Positions 51,301 to 59,634 of a stretch of DNA of 64,000 nt are shown piece after piece. The stretch is from Oscillospiraceae bacterium. GTDB taxonomy: Bacteria; Bacillota; Clostridia; Oscillospirales; Ruminococcaceae. The position numbers and the translations under genes are program-made. The notes below the pieces were generated by a model. It searched no databases, was not told where the DNA came from, and saw nothing but the letters and a program-made list of their open reading frames with translations. The number at the start of each line of letters is the position of its first letter. The stretch's first letter is position 1. Location: assembly GCA_024684395.1 (NCBI GenBank), contig JAIKWY010000110.1, positions 1 through 64,000 on the forward strand, written 5' to 3'.

Positions 51301-51749
51301 ACCGTATCCACCTCCAGCCTGTATCGGATAACGAAAAGCGGGAAGCGGCAGGCGGACTTGTCAGGATGGAGCACGGCATCGCCGATATACATGTTGCCGG
51401 AGGGCAGATGCCGGAACCGCACGAGGCGGGAGATCAGACGCTCCCTGCCACAGCCGATGCGCTTGTGGATGAGATCAGAACGATCTTGCATGAGCATTGT
51501 GTCAGGCTCGATGTGGGCGATGTTCGGCTCGATTACTTCCTGCATTTCCAGGATAAGGAAAGCAACAGGATCACGCTTGATCAGATCTTAGCGGACCCGG
51601 ATGTCCGGGAAAGGCTTGCAGAACGGCTCGTGACGATGTGGCGTGAGGTACAGAGCGAAAATCCGTCTGTGGAGGATGCGGCGCTGCTGCATGATCTGTA
51701 TCTGACGAAGATGGTCGGCGAGGCGATCGAGACCTATCTGACAAAATAA
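48387..51749 (+). CDS. Second actin/Hsp70-fold protein, paralogue of the upstream giant
   Basis: A 1120-residue protein that aligns from its start with residues 749 onward of the giant protein (LFLIAKEPSRENYSEYKAW against LFLIVKEPNRAIYTEYQAW). It has one beta-rich module (about 50-130) and all three nucleotide motifs: FGVDIGARTTMIAM (510-523), VITDGGDRSYDISV (744-757) and YLFGGAAQALLMAEPL (921 on). In the second motif the usual Gly-Thr is replaced by Arg-Ser, so ATP handling may differ between the two. The gene starts 2 bases after the previous stop, so the two are coupled and probably made together, perhaps as a heteromer. Confidence 0.85.
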   Translation: MMNDILENGGLFSDYLFLIAKEPSRENYSEYKAWQTAGLLTDIADETASQAKAGGYRAVFPSSLELLQGEDGVQLLTDSIRITYAANEDCYYAAARIRLENGDVQRCEKKYDRDKVVRCDALPFVVAVEDAGRQCGLVRFDNTGSAPAPEHVSCREMHMDVVEDMTAALESGGGIIPIRKKTALLRLTVPFGAATASCCLLYQAEKPVKAGLFTVGSGETGVQYILHYDEASRTVTEVDAFTEYLCYTIPMLTLNEPPTFAGGARCTEARPLGMDNDPELRIYSIPVTMQFTGLMKDGGASIPYYAAVNYQNVSEDGRLLPCVVDDLLDVRVTITLQFSRNPGVGPMKISKNYPTEKIIEFVAYELPTLTMFPYVNFVADESFGKELEGRPLWKHYQLARIINSYQAPERVQEFREREALGSRVDFWMNGGKIPFRKRSSRMQAHSNESVELQIGTVNAWDRYIHMVYDGSDELAVPQEIDTSLDGKELGCIIMDLPKPVKVSARMTASFGVDIGARTTMIAMQSSAAITTVYPYCGSQKLHETIIPNMFPDILAEISDIAYIPHFSGRPGVPGGAGCGKFLSTVMVYDGMSDQNMLLAPYTDAFVPDVEGCFLYALMENGAADTAGYQSAAMPKQAAPQLKKTIQTRDHLVLLRSILFHSILNSYQAGCGDLLIRFTAPSVDTAMRAGKLWQEAAAYLDELVIPQAKAHIQAGEYAALTSDVLLEWIKNDRASAVGGLPKYSVITDGGDRSYDISVCKYERGELRKVPGGTFSVQYAGQQIVVESILAFYRHLVAKNHGFHNGNVIGQFRKLWKTDANDQNAEALLEKMLSWFRDCMEREPGGGERAKELVLLLIGQFGIDYDALLDPNARTLDDYIVKDYLYLVRMIQCKFLFLFYSIGGLLRRTASLKQEIETCINIYLFGGAAQALLMAEPLCKGDLRTLAEHYDQLPMGLFIDAMMALPDNVNGSRYRIHLQPVSDNEKREAAGGLVRMEHGIADIHVAGGQMPEPHEAGDQTLPATADALVDEIRTILHEHCVRLDVGDVRLDYFLHFQDKESNRITLDQILADPDVRERLAERLVTMWREVQSENPSVEDAALLHDLYLTKMVGEAIETYLTK

Positions 51750-51763
51750 TTTCAAGTGATCTC

Positions 51764-51839
51764 CCTCCCCGGAACGCTCCGGGGAGGCAGGGATCCTCAG
51801 AATACGGCTTTATGGGAAAAGATCCGTTTTCCTATAAAG
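51764..51839 (+). other. Two intercistronic hairpins inside the cluster
   Basis: CCTCCCCGGA/TCCGGGGAGG (51764-51787) and CTTTATGGGAAAA/TTTTCCTATAAAG (51808-51839) lie in the 173-base gap between the second actin-fold gene and the next gene. Neither has a T-tract. They may set mRNA stability or partial readthrough. Confidence 0.5.
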
Positions 51840-51922
51840 GCGGATTTTGATAAAACAGCGGACTGTGCTCCGGGATAGACCGGACGGAGACAGGACGAAA
51901 TTTACAGCAAAGTGGTGATAAC

Positions 51923-53335
51923 ATGGCGACAAATGAAAAAATGCTCTGCATCGGGAACGAAGAGATCCCGGCAAGCTGGGCGGCACCTGCCAGCTTTGCG
52001 CTGACAAAGGCAAATATGCCGTATCTGCTGATCGTAGCTGACCGCAAGGACGGGATGCTCGATATGATCCTTTACCGTAAGACCGGTCAGAATGCGGAGC
52101 TGGTGTCGCAGCGGCGGCTGCCGTTTTCGGTCAACCGGATGATCGCCGGAAAGATGACCGGTGCGCTGATCCAGCAGATCCAGCTGCGCCGTAAGATGGG
52201 GACCGGAACGGTGCAGAGCGTTCTGAAAGATTTTGAGAGCATTTTCCGCAGCAGCGATGCAAGACTGATGCATTTCAGAAAGCTGTCGGAGCTGCTGCTC
52301 CAGGAGAATAAGATCAGCTTTGCGGCGGTGACGGAGACGATTGAAAAGATCGTGGATTCCTGCGTATTTGATTTTGCATCGTATGCGCCGTTTTTCAGAA
52401 GACCGGCTGCTCAGAACACGATGCTGCATCTGTTCAACGGCATATTCATGGAATGGAACGGCATTATGCAGCTGATCCAGGACTATCTGACGGAGCAGAC
52501 GGTGTGGATGGAGGATGCGCATTGTGACCTCCATCTCGTGATGTGCGGTTCGCTGCTGAAGATGGCGTGTCTGGCGGAGCCGAACCTCGGGAATGTGACC
52601 AATCTGCAATTCTCGTCGTCCAGCGGACAGCTTCTGTATAAGATGAGCTATGAGATGATGAAAAATGAGAAGCACAAGTGCTTTAAGTTTTACATAACGG
52701 TGAACGCCGGACAGTATTCTGCTGTCATGCTGGATGCCTATGCCAAACGGGCAGCGCAGAACCATGCCGTGAAGGTCTCCGAGGTCTCGACGATACCTGT
52801 CTTTACCGACAGGATGCTTGCTTTGCCGGGAGATGCGGGCGTATATGCCGGCTATGTCGGCGGCAAGCTGCTGCCGCTCAACGGCATTCTGCTGCACCGG
52901 GATGAAGCGGGCAACAGACTGCTGACGGCACCGTTCTCGGAGGCATTCTCTCTGCTGATTGCCGGGGGCGCTGTCAAGTTCCAGATGCTGGAATGGACAA
53001 AGACGGACGACGGCTGGAGCATCGCTGTGAAGTATACCTACGGCGGCAGACAGTACAGCCTCCGCCCGAGGACCTACCGGGAGGATCAGATCACTGTGAT
53101 CGGGCGGTTCCCGGATCTGGTCATGTACAAGGTCTCCGGACACTCTGACATGTATCTGAGCTGTTGCAGCAACACGATCCGTGCGGAGCTGTACGGCGGC
53201 AAGAAGCAGGACGGACGGATCCTGCTCGATAGTGCAGAGGAGAGCACGTATCTCAGACTGTATCAGGGACAGAACGGGTTCCTGGGTCAGGTAGATTATC
53301 GGATCAAGAAGAAGGGAGGCGGACAGAATGGCTGA
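51923..53335 (+). CDS. Cluster protein carrying the beta-rich module of the actin-fold pair
   Basis: A 470-residue soluble protein with no signal peptide or membrane helix. The N-terminal two thirds are unassigned, with a helical region about 85-180. The C-terminal part (about 328-443) matches the beta-rich module of the giant protein: LLTAPFSEAFSLLIAGG and a segment ending DLVMYK here, against ALAPFSKEFAEMVANG and FFYVVK there. It therefore belongs to the same family of parts but lacks the ATPase domain. The stop codon lies within the next gene (8-base overlap), indicating translational coupling. Confidence 0.75.
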   Translation: MATNEKMLCIGNEEIPASWAAPASFALTKANMPYLLIVADRKDGMLDMILYRKTGQNAELVSQRRLPFSVNRMIAGKMTGALIQQIQLRRKMGTGTVQSVLKDFESIFRSSDARLMHFRKLSELLLQENKISFAAVTETIEKIVDSCVFDFASYAPFFRRPAAQNTMLHLFNGIFMEWNGIMQLIQDYLTEQTVWMEDAHCDLHLVMCGSLLKMACLAEPNLGNVTNLQFSSSSGQLLYKMSYEMMKNEKHKCFKFYITVNAGQYSAVMLDAYAKRAAQNHAVKVSEVSTIPVFTDRMLALPGDAGVYAGYVGGKLLPLNGILLHRDEAGNRLLTAPFSEAFSLLIAGGAVKFQMLEWTKTDDGWSIAVKYTYGGRQYSLRPRTYREDQITVIGRFPDLVMYKVSGHSDMYLSCCSNTIRAELYGGKKQDGRILLDSAEESTYLRLYQGQNGFLGQVDYRIKKKGGGQNG

Positions 53336-54419
53336 TTTCTTCTCACTGGGCGGATTCAACATCCCGCCGGAAATGATCCGACCATCCGAAGCTCCGCAGC
53401 CGGCGCCAGCCGATCCGGAGCCTGCTCCGGCATCCGCAGATCCTGTAGCAGAAGCGCCCGCAGAACCGGCGCCTGCACCGGCAGAGCCTGCATTCACGGG
53501 TCTCGGCGGCTTTTCCATCCCTGCGGATGCGATCAAGCAGCCGGAGCCAGTCGCAGAAGCGCCCGCAGAACCGGCACCTGTACCGGCAGAGCCTGCATTC
53601 ACGGGTCTCGGCGGCTTTTCCATCCCTGCGGATGCGATCAAGCAGCCGGAGCCTGTGGCGGAAGAACCCGCAGAACCGGCGCCTGCACCGGCAGAGCCGG
53701 CGCCTGCTCCGACGATCCTGAAAAAGGAAAAACCGGAGCCTGAGCCTGTACTGCCTGATCTTACGCCGGAAGAACCGGAGGAGCTGGATGACGATCTGTT
53801 TGCGGCACCGGAGGATGCGGAGCAGCACAGCATGTTTGACGATATGCAGATCAGCTTTGCCGATGCGGAGCAGCCGTTCCAGGCACCTGAACCTGCGGAG
53901 AGCATCCAGTCCGAAGCAGAAACGGTGGACGAGGACGAATTTACCGCCCCGGCTGCGGCATCGAAAGCGGTATTTGATCCGTGGTACGGTGCGGAGGAGA
54001 AGAGCATTGAGATCTATGATCCGGATATGCTCGAAGCGCAGCTCCCGGCGCAGCTGAGTTACTGTACCGTGCTGAGAAATCCCGATGACAAGAGCCGTGA
54101 TGCGTCGTGGGTCGAAGCCTGTGAGAAGCTGTATCCTGCTTCTGAGGAAGAGATGCTGAAGGCGGTCAGGGCATGTGTTGCCGTGAAGGAAAGCGTATTC
54201 AGCGGTCCGAAGGTCATTCTGATGAACAAGAGCTGGACGGCGGCAGAGATCCTTGAAGTGCCTGATATCCAGAGCTATCTCCGGCATAGTGCAAAGAAGC
54301 TCTGGGACGAGATGCTGACGATGTGCGAAGGAACAGAACCGGCAGAATGGGTCAGAGATGTCTGGCTGATGCGGCTGGTGGAGCGTGCGGTGGATTATTT
54401 CACGATCAGCTCAAACTGA
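53328..54419 (+). CDS. Pro/Ala/Glu-rich adaptor with repeated LGGFxIP motifs
   Basis: A 363-residue protein. The first 130 residues are disordered Pro/Ala/Glu repeats that present the motif LGGF(N/S)IPxxxI three times (near residues 7, 58 and 93). An acidic linker and a helical C-terminal domain (about 230-363) follow. The repeats come from a 105-base DNA repeat (53445-53654). No membrane segment. Evenly spaced short motifs on a flexible chain are typical of scaffolds that hold several copies of one partner. Its start overlaps the previous gene by 8 bases. Confidence 0.75.
   Translation: MADFFSLGGFNIPPEMIRPSEAPQPAPADPEPAPASADPVAEAPAEPAPAPAEPAFTGLGGFSIPADAIKQPEPVAEAPAEPAPVPAEPAFTGLGGFSIPADAIKQPEPVAEEPAEPAPAPAEPAPAPTILKKEKPEPEPVLPDLTPEEPEELDDDLFAAPEDAEQHSMFDDMQISFADAEQPFQAPEPAESIQSEAETVDEDEFTAPAAASKAVFDPWYGAEEKSIEIYDPDMLEAQLPAQLSYCTVLRNPDDKSRDASWVEACEKLYPASEEEMLKAVRACVAVKESVFSGPKVILMNKSWTAAEILEVPDIQSYLRHSAKKLWDEMLTMCEGTEPAEWVRDVWLMRLVERAVDYFTISSN
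53445..53654 (+). repeat. Two 105-base tandem coding repeats
   Basis: Copies 53445-53549 and 53550-53654 differ at only a few positions, and a partial third copy begins at 53655. They encode a 35-residue unit with FTGLGGFSIPADAIKQPEP. Near-identity shows recent duplication. Confidence 0.85.
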
Positions 54420-54450
54420 ATGAATATGCTTGGCAGGAGGATCGATAACA

Positions 54451-56019
54451 ATGATCATATCAAATGAAATGGACGGATTGCTGCTGTTGGAAGGATCGGA
54501 GGATGCCGGTCAGTCTTCCACAGCTGCCGGGAATACGAGCGTTTCTGTTGCTGATCTGGATAACATGACGGCGATCGCCGATCTGAAAGGCAGTGAAGGC
54601 GGCGCACGGCTGTTCTATGACGGGAAGGGCAATATCTACGGTGTCAGGCTCGATGCGGAACAGAACGTGATCGAACAGGGCGGCAAGATCGACCTGATCA
54701 CGCTCAAAAGCGGTCTGGATCAGGTGGATGAAAATACGGAGCTCAGCGTGAAAATGGAAGGCAATACCATTGTCGTGAGCAGATGGACGGACGACCGTGA
54801 AACGCTCATCAGCGGCGACCAGCTCGGTCTCAACGGCAACATCACCGTTGCCGAGGCACCGGCATCTTCCCAGACATCTGCTGCCGACGAGGCTTCGCAG
54901 GAGGATGGCGAGACTGCACCGGAAGAGACCGATGAAGTCACAGAAGCTGAACCTGCCGAGACGAAGCCGGAGACTGAGGCAGCCGAGGAAGAGGAGCAAG
55001 GTGCGGTGCTGACGATCGGCGCAGAGTCCGCCGAGGAGGAGACCGATGCTGCGATCATTGCGACATGGGCAACGGTCACCACAGAGCCGGCTGTGAAGCC
55101 TTCGGGCGGGAACGGCGTTATGATCTGGGCGATCGGTGCGACCGTCGCAGCTGCGATCGCCATTGCGGGCTGTGTGCTGCTCTTCAAGAAGTCAGCCGAC
55201 AATGAGAAGACCAAGAAGCTGAAGGATACCGAGCTGAAGGCGCTGCAGCGCAGTGTGGACGACAAGACCACCGCATTCAGCAAGGGACAGGAGCGCATCC
55301 GTGAGCTGGAGACACAGCTTGCAGAGGCGAACGAGAAGATCAATGCGCTGCGGGATGAGGCGAATACGTCTGCACAGGTGATCGCAGACGAGCGTCAGAA
55401 GCTGGAACAGCTGCCGACCGAGGAGGATCTGCATACAGCCAGATCCAAGGCGGAGGAGCTCCAGCAGCGCTATGACGAGCTCTATATCCGAGCCCGTGAG
55501 CTGCACCGTGAGAACGAGCAGTATGCTGCCCGGATCCGGGAACTGGAGCAGGGCGGAGCGGCTGCGGCAGGCATTGCAAAGGCTGCGGCACCGGCGGCGG
55601 AGCCTGCACCGGCTGAGACGCCTGAGTCATCCGTGGCATCTTCGGGTGCTGATGCGATACTGATCAGCACATCTGTGGCAGAGCTGGAGAAGTATCCGGA
55701 TCCTGTCTTTGCGGCACCGACAAGCTCGATGGTATCCGATACGAAGACGCTGAACAAGGCGCCCTTCCGCAGAGCACAGCTCGTCATCATCGGCGGCAAG
55801 GCGTACCTGAACCCGCACTTCTTCCGTGGGCTGGGCAGCGGCATGGAGAGCTATGCCAACCTCTCCGGGCTCGACAGCGTCTTTGAGACGGACGGTCTCA
55901 CCAGCAATGCGATGAAGTACCGGCTGAGTGCGCTTACACCGGCAGAAGTCAGCTATGATGCGGCTTCCGATACCTACCATGTGGATAAGCCGGGCAAAAT
56001 GGTACTCCACATCGGCTGA
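54451..56019 (+). CDS. Membrane coiled-coil protein with shared C-terminal domain (1 of 3)
   Basis: A 522-residue protein: N-terminal beta-rich region (about 1-135), acidic Glu/Thr-rich linker, one membrane helix (MIWAIGATVAAAIAIAGCVLL, about 224-244), coiled coil (about 250-375), Ala/Pro linker and a C-terminal domain (about 430-522). That domain contains GGKAYLNPHFFRGLGSG and MKYRLSALTPAEV and recurs at the ends of the next two coiled-coil proteins. I chose the ATG at 54451 (CAGGAGG upstream) over a TTG at 54430. No signal peptide precedes the helix, so the orientation is uncertain. Confidence 0.75.
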   Translation: MIISNEMDGLLLLEGSEDAGQSSTAAGNTSVSVADLDNMTAIADLKGSEGGARLFYDGKGNIYGVRLDAEQNVIEQGGKIDLITLKSGLDQVDENTELSVKMEGNTIVVSRWTDDRETLISGDQLGLNGNITVAEAPASSQTSAADEASQEDGETAPEETDEVTEAEPAETKPETEAAEEEEQGAVLTIGAESAEEETDAAIIATWATVTTEPAVKPSGGNGVMIWAIGATVAAAIAIAGCVLLFKKSADNEKTKKLKDTELKALQRSVDDKTTAFSKGQERIRELETQLAEANEKINALRDEANTSAQVIADERQKLEQLPTEEDLHTARSKAEELQQRYDELYIRARELHRENEQYAARIRELEQGGAAAAGIAKAAAPAAEPAPAETPESSVASSGADAILISTSVAELEKYPDPVFAAPTSSMVSDTKTLNKAPFRRAQLVIIGGKAYLNPHFFRGLGSGMESYANLSGLDSVFETDGLTSNAMKYRLSALTPAEVSYDAASDTYHVDKPGKMVLHIG

Positions 56020-56322
56020 CGGCGATCTATACTGTATCAGACAACAGCATTTGCTTCGGACGGGCGTGAGAGCCTGTCCGGGGCGGATGCAGAGGGACGT
56101 GAACGTTTGGAGACATGGCAGACAAAGCGCTGCCGGATGTGAATATCTGCCTTTGAAAGGCAGCAGAACGGACAACAAGCGAGAAAATGAACAGGAAAAT
56201 GACAGGACGCGCCTGCGTTCTGTGTATATAGCAAACATCGTCTGCGAGGAGCAGACACATCACTGACAAAGCATTGAAACTGAATGAGCAGCAGGACATT
56301 ACTGCTGCAGGAGGAGGAAATT
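56020..56322. other. 303-base gap inside the cluster
   Basis: No convincing gene. Weak hairpins such as CTGCCTTTGAAAGGCAG (56150-56166) and CAGCAGGACATTACTGCTG are present. A TGTATATAG near 56222 could be a poor -10, but no good -35 stands at proper distance. It may be an untranslated spacer or hold an internal promoter. Confidence 0.35.
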
Positions 56323-58257
56323 ATGGCTATGATGGCTCCAAAGGAATTTCTGGAAAGGTTGAATGCTCACACCGAGGAAGAGCAGATCCAGATCATGACA
56401 AATATCCTGAAATGGGCGGATGAGACCCAGATCGCACGGCAGGAGGCAGAGATGTACAAGCGTACTGCCGACAAGCTCTCCGATCAGATCGTACAGCTCA
56501 AGGTCGAGGCACAGGTGGCTGCAAGAATGCAGCAGCCTGCCGGTGCTGCATCCGATCCTGCGCTGAAGGAGGAGAACGAGAAGCTCCGTCAGGAGATCGA
56601 GCGTCTCAAGACGGATACCGGCGATGCTGCCGGCTGGGCTGTTCAGAAGCAGCAGTATGAGGATCGGATCAAGATTCTGGAAAGCCAGCTCGAGTTCCAG
56701 ACGAACCGTGCGAACGGTCTTGCTGACAACGTTCAGGCTGAGCATGAGAAGTACGAGGCAGAACATGCAACATGCGAGGGTCTGGCTGCACAGCTCCGCA
56801 AGCTGAACGACGAGATCGCACAGCCCAATGATCTCCAGGTCGAGAACGATCAGCTGAAAAAGAAGATCGATGCCCATATCCTTGCCAACCGTGAGCTGCA
56901 GGAGAAGATCAAGGGCTATGAGAAGGAGATCAAGAATGCACAGGGTGCAGAAAAGAAGATCTCTAATCTACAGGAAGAGCTCCTGAAAAGGGAAAATGAG
57001 CTGAAAAAGCAGGTCGCTGCGACTGCCAAGGAAACAAAGCGTGTGGCTGAGTGGGAGGAGGAGTGCAAGCGCCTCCAGGGCATCATCGACCTCGAGCATG
57101 AGGTGAGCGCACAGAAGCGTGCGATCCGTGAGGCAAAGACAACCGGTGCCGGCATGAGACTCCCGGGCGAGTCCGTTTCCATGCAGGGTGTCGGCGGCAC
57201 GAAGGAGCTGCCCAAGCAGTCCAAGAGCGCTGTACCGCATATGTTCTCTATGCCTCCGAAGGGCGGCGCCGCACGTTCGGCTGCACCCGCAGCAGCTTCC
57301 GGCACGCCGACTGAGCTTGAAAAGGCAAAGAAGCAGATCACTGAGCTCCAGGAGAAGCTGATCGAGACGATCGAGGAGAAGGAGACTCTTGCAGAGAAGC
57401 TCCAGAATCTCGCCGGTACCGCAGCAGCAGCGGACAATGCCGCAGCTGCGCCTGCTGCCGATACTACTGCGCTCGCAGACGAGAATGCCGTACTGAAACA
57501 GCAGCTCGAAGAACTGCGCAAGAAGTCCGGCGGTCTGGAAGAGCTCGATTCGCTCAAGACGGTCAATGCGACCCAGAAGATGCAGCTCGAGAAGCTCACC
57601 AAGGAGAAGGAAGCACTTGACGAAAAGGTCAAGGCACTCACCAACGAAGTAAATCAGTTCAAGAGTGACAGCGCCGATGCCAAGACGCTTGCCGAGGAGA
57701 AGACCAAGCTCCTCGAAGAGAACGAGAAGCTGAAAAAGCAGGTCGAGACGCTGGGCAACGAGATCACAGAGCTCAAAAAGCAGCTCGCCGAGAAGGACAA
57801 GCAGCTCGCAGGCTTCCTGAAGGAAGAAGAGGCTAAGAAGAAAGCAGAAGAGGCTGAGAGAGCCGCAGCAAACGATACCTATGAGATGCGCATGTCCACA
57901 CTGACCTCCGAGGTAGAGAAGCATCAGGCAAAGTATCTGTCCACCAACAGCGGCTTTGAAGGCAGGATCCGCATCAAGGCAAATGCGCCCAGAAAGAAGT
58001 CCTATTTCGTACTCGTAGACGGTCAGGTGTTCCCGAATCCGTATCTGTTCCGTGAGATGACCACCGGCAAGCAGAGCTTCCATACGCTCCAGCAGCTCAA
58101 GACGCTGTTCGACATGGAGGGTCTGGACAATGAGAATATGACCTATCGTCTGGTCTCTGTAAAGCCGGCAGTGGTATTCGTACCGGACGGCGCTGCAACA
58201 GATGATACCTTCGAGCTCAAGGAAAAGGGCAAGCTCAAGGTCGAGAAGCAGGTATAA
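56323..58257 (+). CDS. Long soluble coiled-coil protein with shared C-terminal domain (2 of 3)
   Basis: A 644-residue protein, almost wholly heptad-type coiled coil (about 20-540, very rich in Lys, Glu and Gln), broken by a Gly/Ala/Pro hinge near 280-325. There is no signal peptide or membrane helix. The last 95 residues form the domain shared with its two neighbours: LVDGQVFPNPYLFREMTTG and MTYRLVSVKPAVVF. Filament-forming or spacer proteins have such proportions. AGGAGGAGG precedes the chosen ATG at 56323; the earlier start at 56284 has no ribosome site. Confidence 0.8.
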   Translation: MAMMAPKEFLERLNAHTEEEQIQIMTNILKWADETQIARQEAEMYKRTADKLSDQIVQLKVEAQVAARMQQPAGAASDPALKEENEKLRQEIERLKTDTGDAAGWAVQKQQYEDRIKILESQLEFQTNRANGLADNVQAEHEKYEAEHATCEGLAAQLRKLNDEIAQPNDLQVENDQLKKKIDAHILANRELQEKIKGYEKEIKNAQGAEKKISNLQEELLKRENELKKQVAATAKETKRVAEWEEECKRLQGIIDLEHEVSAQKRAIREAKTTGAGMRLPGESVSMQGVGGTKELPKQSKSAVPHMFSMPPKGGAARSAAPAAASGTPTELEKAKKQITELQEKLIETIEEKETLAEKLQNLAGTAAAADNAAAAPAADTTALADENAVLKQQLEELRKKSGGLEELDSLKTVNATQKMQLEKLTKEKEALDEKVKALTNEVNQFKSDSADAKTLAEEKTKLLEENEKLKKQVETLGNEITELKKQLAEKDKQLAGFLKEEEAKKKAEEAERAAANDTYEMRMSTLTSEVEKHQAKYLSTNSGFEGRIRIKANAPRKKSYFVLVDGQVFPNPYLFREMTTGKQSFHTLQQLKTLFDMEGLDNENMTYRLVSVKPAVVFVPDGAATDDTFELKEKGKLKVEKQV

Positions 58258-58308
58258 CAGAATGCCTGCCGGCGGCAGGCGGAAAACTGATGGAATGAGG
58301 GTGTGTGC

Positions 58309-59607
58309 ATGAATACGGTCACGATCATAGCGATCATTCTTCTGGTATTGGCATTTCTGGCTTGTATCCTGATGGTTTACAGCATCAGAGGCTACCATGA
58401 AAAATTCAAGGAAATGAGCAAACGGAACCAGATGCTCGCAAAGAAGTGTTCTCTTGTGGAGCAGCAGCTGGAGGTGGAGCGGCAGCGGAAAAGCCCGATT
58501 ACGGGCCGCTCCGATTCCGCCGAGCTGCAGGAGCTGCGCCGCCAGATCGCCACGCTGACCCGCAAGGGCGAAGAGGCGGAGCGGATCCAGCTTGAATACA
58601 ACAAGTGCAGGGAACGCTGCCGCCGTCTTGAAGCACAGCTCGAGGCGCAGCAGGATGCCGAGACGGCACCGAGCCAGGCAATGCAGGCACTGGAGGAAGA
58701 GCTTGACCAGGTCAAGTCCCAGTACGGACAGCTCCTGGAGGAGTATGAGCAGCTCCAGCAGACGATCGGCAACGAAAAGGCTGTCGTGGTGGATCAGGCA
58801 TCCCTCTCGAATGAGCTGGAGCGTGTCAAGGCGGCATATGCACGGCTCCGTGAGGAGCACGAGCAGCTCCAGCAGACGATCGGCGACGACAAGGCTGCCG
58901 TATTGGAAAATGCAGCACTTTCGGACGAACTGACCCGCATCAAGGAAGCTTACGCCGAGCTGCTTCGTGAGAAGAATGAGCTGGAGGAATCGCTCGCCGG
59001 CGGTGACGGCGAGGGCAGCGAAGAGCTGACGGCGGAGCTGAACCGTGTGAAACATGCCTATGCGGAGCAGCTCCAGGAGCAGAACCGCCTGAGAGAACTC
59101 CTCGAACGTGCAAGAGTCGAGCTCGTTGCGCTGCGCGGTAAGCTGCAGGAGAGCGAGAGCGCCAACGAGGAGCTCACCGCCAGACTCCAGGCTGCTGAAC
59201 AGGCATCCGCCGGCGCAGCATCCAGACAGAGCGGGAGCGTCGCACAGGACAAGTATCTTGCCCTGACGCTCGATCCCGAGCAGCTCGAAACAGCCGGAAG
59301 GATCCGCTTCCTGAACGTGCTATCGATGCTGGACGGCAGCATCAAGCTGTCCGCTTCGACCAACATCCGTCTTTCCGAGCTTGCGATGCTGCAGGACGGC
59401 AAGGTGATCCCGAATCCGTATTTCTACAGACGTTTCGGCACAGACGGTGAACTTGGCAGGGACATCCAGAAGATCCGTCAGGTGATGGAGTTCGCAGAGC
59501 CGGACGCATCCCGCAGATACCGGCTGACAGCGCTGCTGCCTGCTGAGGTAGAAGAGACAAACGGTACCTACAGACTGGTACAGAAGGGCGAACTGAAGCT
59601 CGGTTAA
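58309..59607 (+). CDS. Membrane coiled-coil protein with shared C-terminal domain (3 of 3)
   Basis: A 432-residue protein with an N-terminal membrane helix (TVTIIAIILLVLAFLACILMVYS, 3-25), a long coiled coil (about 30-300) containing two copies of a roughly 40-residue repeat around EQLQQTIGxxKAxV, and the shared C-terminal domain (about 335-432) with LQDGKVIPNPYFYRRFGTDG and YRLTALLPAEV. By charge distribution the coiled coil is probably cytoplasmic. I chose the ATG at 58309; GAGGG lies upstream. The repeats suggest that coil length has grown by duplication. Confidence 0.8.
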   Translation: MNTVTIIAIILLVLAFLACILMVYSIRGYHEKFKEMSKRNQMLAKKCSLVEQQLEVERQRKSPITGRSDSAELQELRRQIATLTRKGEEAERIQLEYNKCRERCRRLEAQLEAQQDAETAPSQAMQALEEELDQVKSQYGQLLEEYEQLQQTIGNEKAVVVDQASLSNELERVKAAYARLREEHEQLQQTIGDDKAAVLENAALSDELTRIKEAYAELLREKNELEESLAGGDGEGSEELTAELNRVKHAYAEQLQEQNRLRELLERARVELVALRGKLQESESANEELTARLQAAEQASAGAASRQSGSVAQDKYLALTLDPEQLETAGRIRFLNVLSMLDGSIKLSASTNIRLSELAMLQDGKVIPNPYFYRRFGTDGELGRDIQKIRQVMEFAEPDASRRYRLTALLPAEVEETNGTYRLVQKGELKLG

Positions 59608-59634
59608 GCTGGCAAAAGGAAAGGAAGAAGCAGA

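Noticed and set aside
42610-51749. Assignment of the giant proteins as DnaK, MreB or SrfB
   Set aside because: The nucleotide motifs fit the broad actin/Hsp70 superfamily only. Length, beta-rich N-terminal modules and neighbours differ, and no SrfA or SrfC partner is visible.
53445-53700. CRISPR-like spacing of direct repeats
   Set aside because: The repeats are contiguous, in frame and coding (35 residues per unit), with no spacers; no cas genes are present.
56020-56322. A small gene in the gap before the long coiled-coil gene
   Set aside because: Short frames are present on both strands but none has both a ribosome site and a sensible product.
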